Shown one piece after another: positions 18,189-26,106 of a stretch of 64,000 nucleotides of DNA; position 1 is the first letter of the stretch, and every line of letters starts with the position of its first letter. The notes below the pieces were generated by a model, which saw nothing but the letters and a program-made list of their open reading frames with translations, was not told the origin of the DNA and made no database searches. Source of the stretch: Marinobacter sp. SS21 (GTDB taxonomy: Bacteria; Pseudomonadota; Gammaproteobacteria; Pseudomonadales; Oleiphilaceae); assembly GCF_028369065.1 (NCBI RefSeq), contig NZ_JAQNDA010000004.1:294839-358838 (forward strand). The letters run 5' to 3'. The position numbers were made by a program, and so were the translations under genes.

Positions 18189-20627
18189 TCAATGAACGCT
18201 GGCCTTCTTCCTCGGCTTGTCATCGAACACCACCTGAAACACCTCGCCAAAGCTTTTGGCAAAATGCACCTCCAGCCCCTCTTTCAGGTAGTCCGGCAGC
18301 TCGTCGTAGTCACCCTGATTGGCCTCCGGCAGCACCAGGGTGCCGATTTTCTGTCGCCGTGCCGCAATCACCTTTTCCCGAATTCCGCCCACCGGCAGCA
18401 CCTGGCCGGTTAGGGTCAGTTCGCCGGTCATCGCGACGTTCTGTCGTGGTGTTTCGTTGCGGGCAATCGACAGCAGGGCAGTGGCAATGGTAATGCCCGC
18501 ACTGGGGCCGTCCTTCGGAGTGGCTCCGGCCGGCACGTGAAGGTGCACAAAGGATTTATCGAAGAACGCGGCATCGCCCTTGAAGCGCTTGAGGTTGGAG
18601 GCAATGTAGCTATAGGCAATCTCGGCGGATTCCTTCATCACCTCGCCAAGCTGGCCGGTGAGCTTGAAACCGCGATGATTGGTGTGGACACGGGAGGCCT
18701 CGATGCTCAGCGTGGCCCCGCCCATGGCGGTCCAGGCCAACCCGGTCACGACGCCGATCCCCTTGAGGCCGCGCTCCTTCTTGAACACCGGCTGGCCCAG
18801 GTAGCCGGCCAGATCGGACACGCCTACTTTGACCGGGGTGTCTGGCTCAGCCAGCAGTTTGACGATGCCCTTGCGAACGACCTTGTGAATCAGCTTCTCC
18901 AGGTTCCGGACCCCGGCTTCCCGGGCATAGCCTTCAATCACCTGTTTCAGCGCGGCATCGCTGATGTTGAGTTGTTTCTTCAGCAGTCCGGCCCGCTTGA
19001 GCAGCCGCGGCAGCAGGTAGTGCTTGGCGATGGCAAGCTTCTCTTCGGCGATATAGCCGGAGAGCCGGATTACGTCCATGCGGTCCAGCAATGGCCGCGG
19101 AATGGTGTCCAGCTGGTTGGCGGTGCAGATGAACAGCACCTTGGACAGGTCCATACGCACGTCCAGATAGTGATCGAGGAACTCCCGGTTCTGTTCCGGG
19201 TCCAGCGTTTCCAACAAGGCGGAGGCCGGGTCGCCCTGGTAGGAGGCTCCGATCTTGTCGATCTCATCCAGCATGATCACCGGATTGGACACCTTGGCGT
19301 CTTTCAGTGCCTGGACGAACTTGCCGGGCATGGCGCCGATGTAAGTGCGGCGGTGACCCTTGATCTCGGCCTCATCGCGCATGCCGCCCACGCTGAAGCG
19401 ATAGAACTCACGGCCCAGGGCATCGGCGATGGAATGACCGATGGACGTCTTGCCTACGCCCGGCGGCCCCACCAACAGCAGGATGGAGCCGGACACCTCG
19501 CCCTTGAAGGTACCCTCCGCGAGGAACTCGATGATCCGCTGCTTCACATCTTCCAGGCCGTCGTGATCCCGGTCGAGGATGCGCCGCGCTTGGGCCAGGT
19601 CGAAATGGTCCCTGGAGGCTTTGCCCCAGGGCACCTGGGTCAGCCAGTCCAGGTAGTTCCGGGTCACGCCGTATTCCGGCGAGCCCTGTTCCAGCATCTG
19701 CAGTTTTTGTCGTTCTTCCTCGAAGCGTTCGAGCACATGTTCCGGCGGGGTCAGTTCCTCAAGCCGCTGCTGGAAGCGTTCAATGTCGGCAGTCTTGTCG
19801 TCCTTGGCGATGCCCAGTTCCCGCTGGATCACCTTGAGCTGTTCCTTGAGGAAGAACTCGCGCTGGTGCGTTTGTACCTGGTCGTTCACCTCTTCGCTGA
19901 TTTCCGCCTGCAGTCGCGCCACTTCCAGCTCCTTGCGCATCAGCAGCAACACCTTCTCCATGCGCCGGATCAGCGGTATCGTGTTGAGCACGTCCTGCAG
20001 CTCGGCTCCCGGTGCGCTGGTCATGGAGGCACCGAAATCCGCCAGCGGCGAGCTGTCGTCCGGTCCAAATCGTGACAGGTACTGTTTCACGTCCTCGCCG
20101 TAGAGCGGGTTGGTGCGCAGCAGTTCCTTGATGGCGGTGATGATGGCGAGGGTGTAGGCCTTGAGCTCATCCGCCTCCTCCTCCGGCGCGTCGGGGTATT
20201 CCACCTCGACCAGATAAGGGGGCTTTCGCCGTAACCATTGCACGATGCGGATGCGCTGCAGGCCTTGAGCAATGAACTGGATGCGTTGTTCGTCGCGCTG
20301 GACGTGATGGACCCGGACCGCACAGCCCACGGTTTCCAGCTCCTCGCTGGCGGGCACGGCGTGTTCGGAGTCGGGATCATCGACGTAACAGATGCCCAGC
20401 ACCTGGTGGTCGGTCTCACCGACCCGTTTGAGTGTCTCATCCCAGGGCGCACGATTGACCATGACCGGCTGAACCTGGGCCGGCAGAAACGGCCGGTTTG
20501 AGACGGGCAGTATGTACATGCGCCGGGGCATCAGCTGTTGGGGGAGGGCAAGCCCCTTGCTGTTGTCTTCTTTTCCGATGTACTCGGTTACATCCTCAAT
20601 GACATCGTGGCGGTTGTCGTTGCTCAT
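18189..20627 (-). CDS. lon: ATP-dependent Lon-type protease (endopeptidase La)
   Basis: 812 residues, slightly longer than E. coli Lon (784). Order: N-terminal substrate-binding LON domain (LPVSNRPFLPAQVQPV), coiled region, AAA+ module with Walker A GPPGVGKT (near residue 388) and Walker B MLDEIDK, then the protease domain with catalytic Ser in PKDGPSAGI (near 707) and Lys in GGIREKVIAA (near 750). It degrades misfolded and regulatory proteins. No clpX neighbour, and the long N-terminus suggests a second Lon paralogue like the stand-alone Lon of Pseudomonas rather than the clpX-linked one. Divergent from cnoX, with a shared 233-base regulatory gap. Confidence 0.95.
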   Translation of the reverse strand: MSNDNRHDVIEDVTEYIGKEDNSKGLALPQQLMPRRMYILPVSNRPFLPAQVQPVMVNRAPWDETLKRVGETDHQVLGICYVDDPDSEHAVPASEELETVGCAVRVHHVQRDEQRIQFIAQGLQRIRIVQWLRRKPPYLVEVEYPDAPEEEADELKAYTLAIITAIKELLRTNPLYGEDVKQYLSRFGPDDSSPLADFGASMTSAPGAELQDVLNTIPLIRRMEKVLLLMRKELEVARLQAEISEEVNDQVQTHQREFFLKEQLKVIQRELGIAKDDKTADIERFQQRLEELTPPEHVLERFEEERQKLQMLEQGSPEYGVTRNYLDWLTQVPWGKASRDHFDLAQARRILDRDHDGLEDVKQRIIEFLAEGTFKGEVSGSILLLVGPPGVGKTSIGHSIADALGREFYRFSVGGMRDEAEIKGHRRTYIGAMPGKFVQALKDAKVSNPVIMLDEIDKIGASYQGDPASALLETLDPEQNREFLDHYLDVRMDLSKVLFICTANQLDTIPRPLLDRMDVIRLSGYIAEEKLAIAKHYLLPRLLKRAGLLKKQLNISDAALKQVIEGYAREAGVRNLEKLIHKVVRKGIVKLLAEPDTPVKVGVSDLAGYLGQPVFKKERGLKGIGVVTGLAWTAMGGATLSIEASRVHTNHRGFKLTGQLGEVMKESAEIAYSYIASNLKRFKGDAAFFDKSFVHLHVPAGATPKDGPSAGITIATALLSIARNETPRQNVAMTGELTLTGQVLPVGGIREKVIAARRQKIGTLVLPEANQGDYDELPDYLKEGLEVHFAKSFGEVFQVVFDDKPRKKASVH

Positions 20628-20712
20628 CAGGTGTCGGCTTCTTTTTTCCGGTGAAAGTATCCACTGAAGGCTCCCTGGCCGTCGTCCAGACAGCGGCCTG
20701 CTCTTCTCATGC

Positions 20713-20740
20713 TATGTAACGTCATCTGACGTTATTTCAA
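20713..20740 (-). promoter_or_regulatory. Candidate lon promoter with an 18-bp palindrome in the spacer
   Basis: On the minus strand TTGAAA (20735-20740), 16-bp spacer, TACATA (20713-20718). The spacer region forms the perfect palindrome TAACGTCATCTGACGTTA (20717-20734, 8-2-8). A bound repressor would block the promoter. The cognate protein is unknown. Confidence 0.5.
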
Positions 20741-20790
20741 GGAATTTCATCGGAAAATGCGGTCTTGGCCGGCGGCGGGGCTGGCCAGAC

Positions 20791-20815
20791 CTTGAAATTC
20801 CTGCCAATGCCATCA
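20791..20815 (+). promoter_or_regulatory. Possible heat-shock (sigma32-like) promoter for cnoX
   Basis: CTTGAAA, then 12 bases, then CCATCA, compared with the sigma32 pattern CTTGAAA-N11-16-CCCATNT. Only a partial -10 match, but it points at a stress gene. Confidence 0.35.
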
Positions 20816-20860
20816 CTCTAGGGGTAACTTTACCTTCGCAAAACGGATCAGGTGCTGACC

Positions 20861-21724
20861 ATGAGCAATTCGCCCCACATTTTTGAAGCCACCATGGACA
20901 ACTTCCAGGACGCGGTGATGACGGCTTCATCCCAGACGCCCATTCTGATCGATGTCTGGGCGGATTGGTGTGCCCCCTGCAAGCAGCTGATGCCGGTGCT
21001 GGAAAAGCTGGCCAACGAATACCAGGGGCAGTTCCGGCTGGCGAAGGTCAATGCGGATGAGCAGCAACAGCTGACCGCGAGTCTGGGTGTGCGTAGCCTG
21101 CCCACGGTGATTCTGGTGAAAGACGGCCAGGCGGTGGATGGGTTCAATGGTGCCCTGCCGGAAAGTGAGATTCGCGCGGTGCTGGACAAGCACGTGGAGG
21201 CGCCGGCGGAAGATCCCTACGAGAAGGCCCATGGACTTTGGGAGCAGGGCGATGCGGAAGGCGCCCTGGCCATTCTGACGGAACTCAACCAGAAAGACCC
21301 GGAGAATATGAAGGTGCTCATCGATGTGGCCCAGCTCAAGGCCGAACTGGGGGATATCGAAACCGCCGAGCAGGTGCTGGAAAGCCTGCCGCCGGAAGAA
21401 AAGCTACAGACCCAGGCCAAGCAGCTGGCGGCCCGCATCAAATTCATCAAGCAAGCGGGTGAGTTGCCCTCGGTGGTGGAGCTGGAGCAGACCCTGGCGG
21501 CGAATCCGGAAGACCCGGCTGCGCTGCACCAGTTGGCGCTGCAGCAGGTGTTGAAGGATGAGAATGCCACCGCTATGGAGTTGCTGATCCGCCTGATGCA
21601 GGTGGACCCGGGTTACAAGGACGGCATCGCCAAGACCACCCTGATCGAGCTGTTCGACAAATTGGGAAGCAGCAATCCGGACGTGCGCAGCTATCGTCGT
21701 AAACTCTATACCCTGATGCATTGA
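20861..21724 (+). CDS. cnoX: Thioredoxin-fold chaperedoxin CnoX (YbbN-like)
   Basis: 287 residues from ATG 20861; a GTG three codons earlier (20852) is an alternative. N-terminal thioredoxin domain with a full WCAPCK active site, unlike E. coli CnoX which has lost the redox pair (known from the family). This is followed by a TPR-like helical domain (DPYEKAHGLWEQGDAEGALAIL onward). The family holds unfolded proteins and guards them from over-oxidation, handing them to GroEL. Divergently placed to lon. The stop codon lies inside a 16-bp tandem repeat array. Confidence 0.92.
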   Translation: MSNSPHIFEATMDNFQDAVMTASSQTPILIDVWADWCAPCKQLMPVLEKLANEYQGQFRLAKVNADEQQQLTASLGVRSLPTVILVKDGQAVDGFNGALPESEIRAVLDKHVEAPAEDPYEKAHGLWEQGDAEGALAILTELNQKDPENMKVLIDVAQLKAELGDIETAEQVLESLPPEEKLQTQAKQLAARIKFIKQAGELPSVVELEQTLAANPEDPAALHQLALQQVLKDENATAMELLIRLMQVDPGYKDGIAKTTLIELFDKLGSSNPDVRSYRRKLYTLMH

Positions 21725-21796
21725 TTCACAGATGAAATGATTTGCCGATGCACTGATTCTTTGAAGCATTGATTCTTTGATGCATTAATGCCCTGA
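21717..21796 (+). repeat. 16-bp degenerate tandem repeat, five copies
   Basis: Units start TGCATTGATTCACAGA, TGAAATGATTTGCCGA, TGCACTGATTCTTTGA, AGCATTGATTCTTTGA, TGCATTAATGCCCTGA. The first unit contains the last codons and the stop of cnoX. Confidence 0.85.
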
Positions 21797-21800
21797 CCTC

Positions 21801-21830
21801 AACGCCGGCAACCTTGGTGCCGGCGTTTCT
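21801..21830 (+). terminator. Terminator of cnoX
   Basis: Stem AACGCCGGC / GCCGGCGTT followed by TTCTGTCT, directly after the repeat array. A modest T-run. Confidence 0.7.
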
Positions 21831-21936
21831 GTCTGCTTCATCCCCCCCGCTGACAGGGCGTTCGCCCTGATCACCTGGAACCTACCGGCGAGTCCGCCGC
21901 TCTAACCTCTCACCTTCCGTGTGGTGAGAGGGCGCG

Positions 21937-23385
21937 ATGAAGAGGCGAGGCGGATTCCGTTGGCTGGTGTTGCTGTTGCTACTGGGCATTGCCGGTTGTG
22001 TCGCCCGGGGCCAGGTTGCGCCCCCGCTGGGTGGGCTGGCGACCGACTGCGACGTCGTATTCCGGGACTGGCAGGCCCAGGTTCGGAGCGCCGATGCGGC
22101 CGATGCCCAGGCCTGGTCGCCGCCTGGCTATCCCCACCTGCGGGTCGACCGTTTCCTGGCCAGCTTTGATCTCCCCAGTCTCTCTGTGCCTCAGCGCCAA
22201 GCCTGGGGGCAGCGTGCTTTGGCGTTGGCGATCGAAGCCTGGGAGCAGGAAGCGGAAAGCCTGGACGGGGCGGTGGATGACAAGCTGGCCCAGCTGCGGC
22301 ATTGCGGACGGATGGCGATGCAGCGGATGCTGGAGCAGGAGGATGGTTGGCAGCACCTGAACCGCGCCAAGGCGGTGCCGGACAGCTACCGGACGGCGGC
22401 CCAGGTGCTGGGGCTCTACCCGTTGGTGAGGCCGATGATCCGTTGGCGGGCGGCAACGCTGATGGCGGGTTTGCGGGCGCAGTTTGGTCGCTATCAGCCG
22501 CAAGCACCCTGGCAATACTACAGGCCGGACGTCGAGCCCCGCTCACCGCTGGTCCGCAGGATTCGTGCCGGACCGGCGCCGTCACCCGATGCGTTGGGAA
22601 TACCCGCTTACTCCGAAGTCGAAGCGCAGCGGCTGCTGACTCAGTTCGCCCCCACGCTGGCGGTTGAGACTCGCGACTGGAATGACCAGCCTGGCCGTCC
22701 GGGTCGGGGACTGCGGGGTGAGCTTCGCTTTCTCTCCCAGCCGGTGGTGTTTGCCCAGCTTGAATACACCCGGCTGCACGATGAGGTGCTGCCGCAGCTG
22801 GTGTACACGGTCTGGTTCGCCGCCAGGCCCAGTGTGGCGCCGCTGGATATTTACGCGGGCGCGCTCGACGGCGTGGTGTGGCGGGTGACGCTGGGGCCGG
22901 ACGGGCGTGCCCTCATCTACGACCTCATGCACGCCTGTGGTTGTTATCACCAGTGGCTACTGGTGGCAGGGGGGCTGGTGTTGCGGGATGACATCGTCGC
23001 CGCGAAAGACGAGGTGTGGATCTTGCGGACGGTGCCGCCGACCGGGAGTGGCGTGGTGCTGTACCTCAGTGCCGGTGAGCACCAGCTGGTCGGCGTCGCG
23101 CTTGAGGCCGCGAGCCCGGATGCCGAGCCTTACCTGCTGGCGCCGTATCACCAGCTGCGCGGGCGTTCTTATGCCGGCGGTCGGCTGTTTGACGATGCGG
23201 GCATGGTGGCGGGCTCTGAACGGGCCGAGCGTTGGCTGCTGTGGCCAACCGGGGTGCCGTCAGCCGGAGCCATGCGGCAATGGGGGCGCCATGCCGTCTC
23301 GTTCACCGGACGCCGACATTTCGACGAGCCACGACTGCTTGAGCGATTATTCCGGCTGCCGCGGGAAACTGTCGGCGGGCAGTAG
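21937..23385 (+). CDS. Lipoprotein of unknown function
   Basis: 482 residues. A hydrophobic N-terminus ends in lipobox GIAGC (Cys21). The protein is Arg/Trp-rich; the best-conserved-looking part is around residues 290-340, with YTVWFAARP, DIYAGALDGVVWRVTL and YDLMHACGCYHQW. The last of these has three Cys/His residues close together and could bind metal or be catalytic. I do not recognise the family. The 3' end overlaps the converging membrane-protein gene by 39 bases. Confidence 0.75.
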   Translation: MKRRGGFRWLVLLLLLGIAGCVARGQVAPPLGGLATDCDVVFRDWQAQVRSADAADAQAWSPPGYPHLRVDRFLASFDLPSLSVPQRQAWGQRALALAIEAWEQEAESLDGAVDDKLAQLRHCGRMAMQRMLEQEDGWQHLNRAKAVPDSYRTAAQVLGLYPLVRPMIRWRAATLMAGLRAQFGRYQPQAPWQYYRPDVEPRSPLVRRIRAGPAPSPDALGIPAYSEVEAQRLLTQFAPTLAVETRDWNDQPGRPGRGLRGELRFLSQPVVFAQLEYTRLHDEVLPQLVYTVWFAARPSVAPLDIYAGALDGVVWRVTLGPDGRALIYDLMHACGCYHQWLLVAGGLVLRDDIVAAKDEVWILRTVPPTGSGVVLYLSAGEHQLVGVALEAASPDAEPYLLAPYHQLRGRSYAGGRLFDDAGMVAGSERAERWLLWPTGVPSAGAMRQWGRHAVSFTGRRHFDEPRLLERLFRLPRETVGGQ

Positions 23386-23997
23386 CAAGACCGCCAGGCC
23401 CAGCATGACTCCCTGCCAAGGTCCGAAGAACAGCAGGTTCGCAACGATGCGTTGCCAGAGCAGGGCCAGCGAGGCGTCGGATAACAGCTGCTGGCTGAGC
23501 TGGGTGAAGAGTGGCTGGCAGACGCCCATGGCAGCGCCCAAGGCCAGGAGCGGTAAGGCGTAGCCGATGATGGATAACCGGGCGGGACTGCTGTGGCGCA
23601 ACCCCAGAAGCAATCCAATGGCGCCCGTCAGGCCCGCCAGTGCCAGGGTCGCGGACATGGCGAAGCCGGTCAGGGGTTGAGCTAACAGTCCCAGTTCCAT
23701 GGCCAGTGCCCAGCCAACCACGATCGGTAGAATGGCTTTCGAGGCCTGTCCCGGCCAGTGCGGGTGGGCAGCGAGCCAGGGGAACAGCCCGTACACGGCC
23801 GCTCCGAGCATCAGCCCTGGTCCTACCAGGCGCAATGGCAGGTTGGGTAGCTGAAGCAGGTCCTCCAGCACAAAACAGAACACGCCGTTGCCGAGGGCCG
23901 CCATGATCGCCACCAGTGCGGCGGTGCCCGCAGCTCGGCTGCGAGAACTCAGTGCCCGTTGGATCGACGGGTGAGGTAGGTGTGATGCCAAGGTCAT
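23347..23997 (-). CDS. Integral membrane protein of unknown function
   Basis: 216 residues with five to six hydrophobic segments (for example AAGTAALVAIMAALGNGVFCFVLEDLL, ILPIVVGWALAMELGLLA, IIGYALPLLALGAAMGVC). No catalytic motif is visible. It converges on, and overlaps, the upstream lipoprotein gene; nothing links the two functionally beyond position. ATG at 23997 is preceded only by a weak purine stretch. Confidence 0.65.
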   Translation of the reverse strand: MTLASHLPHPSIQRALSSRSRAAGTAALVAIMAALGNGVFCFVLEDLLQLPNLPLRLVGPGLMLGAAVYGLFPWLAAHPHWPGQASKAILPIVVGWALAMELGLLAQPLTGFAMSATLALAGLTGAIGLLLGLRHSSPARLSIIGYALPLLALGAAMGVCQPLFTQLSQQLLSDASLALLWQRIVANLLFFGPWQGVMLGLAVLLLPADSFPRQPE

Positions 23998-24084
23998 GGC
24001 CTGCTCCCTGGGAATGGTGTTGGTTCAGGTCGGCTGGCGTGTGTTGAGATTAGTCAATCGTGGTGGTGGAAAGTTCAGACAAAC

Positions 24085-24118
24085 AAAAAAGCCGGCCCTT
24101 TGGAGGCCGGCTTTTTTG
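24085..24118. terminator. Bidirectional terminator at the end of kamA
   Basis: AAAAAAGCCGGCC / GGCCGGCTTTTTT stem with T-runs on both strands, just after the kamA stop on the minus strand. Confidence 0.9.
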
Positions 24119-24131
24119 TGGGGGCGAGGCG

Positions 24132-25496
24132 TTAGCCATTGCCCTTGCGCATCTCATCGTACTCGTCCTCGAAGAAGAACTTCTCTTCCCCGAAGGCGGG
24201 CTCCAGCTCATGCAGCCAGGTGGCCGTGTCACTGTACTTGGCAAAAAACGGGCGTTGAACCCAGTCTGGATTGCGGCCCTGCAGGAAGCGCAATACGAAC
24301 ACCTTCTCACCGTTGATCTCGGTGATGCCCTGGACTTCCACCTTGCCGGGGCCGGCGCTCATGGAGGGGCCACGTGCGGTGCGGCTCAAGCCGGAGACTT
24401 TCTTGATGGCCTCGCGGTAGATGTCGTAGGCCTCGGCCAGTGGCAGCTCGAAGTAGGCCTTGGCGCCGGTGTCCCGCTCCACAAACAGGTAGTAGGGGAT
24501 GATGCCCAGCTTCACCTGTTTCTTCCACATCCTGGCCCAGTCGTCGGCGTTGTCGTTGACGTGCTTGATCAGCGGGCCCTGAGCGCGAATCTCGGCGCCA
24601 CTGGAGCGGATGCGGCGAATCGCTTCCTCGGCGATGTCGGTGGAAATCTCCTGCCAGTGATTGTAGTGCGCCATGATGGCCACATGCTTGCCGGCATCCA
24701 CCAGTCGGGCGAACAGGTCGATCAACTCGTTGGCATCCTTGTCGGTGACGAAGCGGTACGGCCAGAAGGTCAGTGCCTTGGTGCCGATGCGGATGGTCTG
24801 GATGTGATCGAACTCCGGCTCCAGCAGGGGCTCCAGATACTGCACCAGGTTTTTGGTCTTCATTACCATCGGGTCGCCACCGGTGACCAGCAGGTCGGTC
24901 ACTTCCGGGTGAGCCTGCAGGTAGCCGTGCAGCTTTTCGGCCTCGGTGCTGGCCATCTTCAGGTCCTTGTCACCGACAAACTGCGCCCAGCGGAAACAGA
25001 AGGTGCAGTAGGAGTGGCAGGTCTGGCCCTGGGCCGGAAAGAACAGCACGGTTTCACGATATTTGTGCTGCACGCCATCCAGCACTTCGCCGTCCAGCTC
25101 CGGCATATTCATTTCCATCTGCCCGGCCGGGTGCGGGTTCAGTTCGTCGCGGATTTCCTTGGCGGCGGCCTGGATCAGCTGCTTGTCGGCACCCTCGCGG
25201 TGCAGCTTGGCCATGCGCTCGAAATGCTCGTCCTTCAGCATGCCCTTCTGCGGGAAGACCAGTTGGTAAATAGGGTCGTTGGGCACCTTGTTCCACTGGA
25301 TCAGTTCATTGATGACGTATTCATTGACCCGGAAAGGCAGCACGCTGGCGACAACCCGCATTTCGAAGCGGGTGGCCTCTGGCAGTTGCTGAATGGCCTC
25401 AATCTTGTCGAGCTGGCGGTCCGTATAGACCTGAAAACGCCGCTCTTCGAACTCTGCTGCGGGGATGCGGTTCGGAAAGGTGACGATGGAATTCAT
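24132..25496 (-). CDS. kamA: KamA-family radical SAM protein (lysine 2,3-aminomutase-like)
   Basis: 454 residues. The radical-SAM cluster motif is CHSYCTFC (CX3CX2C), and TGGDPM follows as the SAM-binding GGD motif. The region RTARGPSMSAGPGKVEV near residue 365 matches the pyridoxal-phosphate Lys neighbourhood of aminomutases. The family moves an amino group between C2 and C3, usually of lysine, making beta-lysine. It is longer than EF-P-modifying EpmB (about 340), so a beta-amino acid role, for example osmolyte synthesis, is possible but not shown. Single gene with its own terminator. Confidence 0.85.
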   Translation of the reverse strand: MNSIVTFPNRIPAAEFEERRFQVYTDRQLDKIEAIQQLPEATRFEMRVVASVLPFRVNEYVINELIQWNKVPNDPIYQLVFPQKGMLKDEHFERMAKLHREGADKQLIQAAAKEIRDELNPHPAGQMEMNMPELDGEVLDGVQHKYRETVLFFPAQGQTCHSYCTFCFRWAQFVGDKDLKMASTEAEKLHGYLQAHPEVTDLLVTGGDPMVMKTKNLVQYLEPLLEPEFDHIQTIRIGTKALTFWPYRFVTDKDANELIDLFARLVDAGKHVAIMAHYNHWQEISTDIAEEAIRRIRSSGAEIRAQGPLIKHVNDNADDWARMWKKQVKLGIIPYYLFVERDTGAKAYFELPLAEAYDIYREAIKKVSGLSRTARGPSMSAGPGKVEVQGITEINGEKVFVLRFLQGRNPDWVQRPFFAKYSDTATWLHELEPAFGEEKFFFEDEYDEMRKGNG

Positions 25497-25582
25497 AGAT
25501 CGCCCTCAGGGTTAAATCAAAGAAGGAATGAAAAGGTTGGCGGAGAGCCCACCGAGACCACTGATTAAAAAGCGGGCAGACG

Positions 25583-25611
25583 AGTATACAGAAAACCCAA
25601 AATATTTTCAG
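25583..25611 (-). promoter_or_regulatory. Candidate kamA promoter
   Basis: On the minus strand CTGAAA, 17-bp spacer, TATACT. It would start transcription about 80 bases before the ATG. Confidence 0.5.
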
Positions 25612-26106
25612 GTCTAACGAATGTTTTTTGTTAAGTGGGTGATCTGCATGACGAAATGAGGCCTGATCTGGCGGGGCCTGTTCCTGGTGGTGAGCTTCCA
25701 TGGGTTGGTGCTTGTGCCGGAATGGTCGGGTAATTCGTTTAGTGCCTGAAAGGTTGGCTGGGCAGTGGTTACGACATTGGTCGGAGTGGTATTGAGGGTG
25801 TCATAAAAAAACGTCATTATCGTAAAAGAATTCCCGAATGTGACGGTTTTGTTGCGATTTTGTGGCGATGATCGGGAAGATTTTGGGTGTAGGTCTAGTA
25901 ATAAAACAACATTTTGGCTAGGCGGAACCGGTTTTGAGCACCCCGGCGACGGGCAAACTGGGCAGGCTGATCTATGCTGTAGGCAGGTTTCGCTCCATTC
26001 CCGGCCTTGTCTGGGCCGCAATATCGCCGTCATGCGAGTCATGTGGACAACCACAGACGTTCAATGCGGTTAAGCGCCGCGTTCTTATTTTTGAGGGGAG
26101 GGTTGG
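25612..26106. other. Gap between kamA and aceE
   Basis: 495 bases, more AT-rich than the neighbours, with no convincing gene on either strand. It must hold the aceE promoter. I see no PdhR-type box (ATTGGT-N3-ACCAAT) and no strong sigma70 match. A small GCGG/CCGC hairpin followed by T-rich sequence (about 26065-26095) lies just before the aceE ribosome site (GGGGAGGG). Confidence 0.5.

Noticed and set aside
25497..26106. PdhR operator upstream of aceE
   Set aside because: ATTGGTCGGAGTGGT near 25778 has only one good half-site; not enough for a call.
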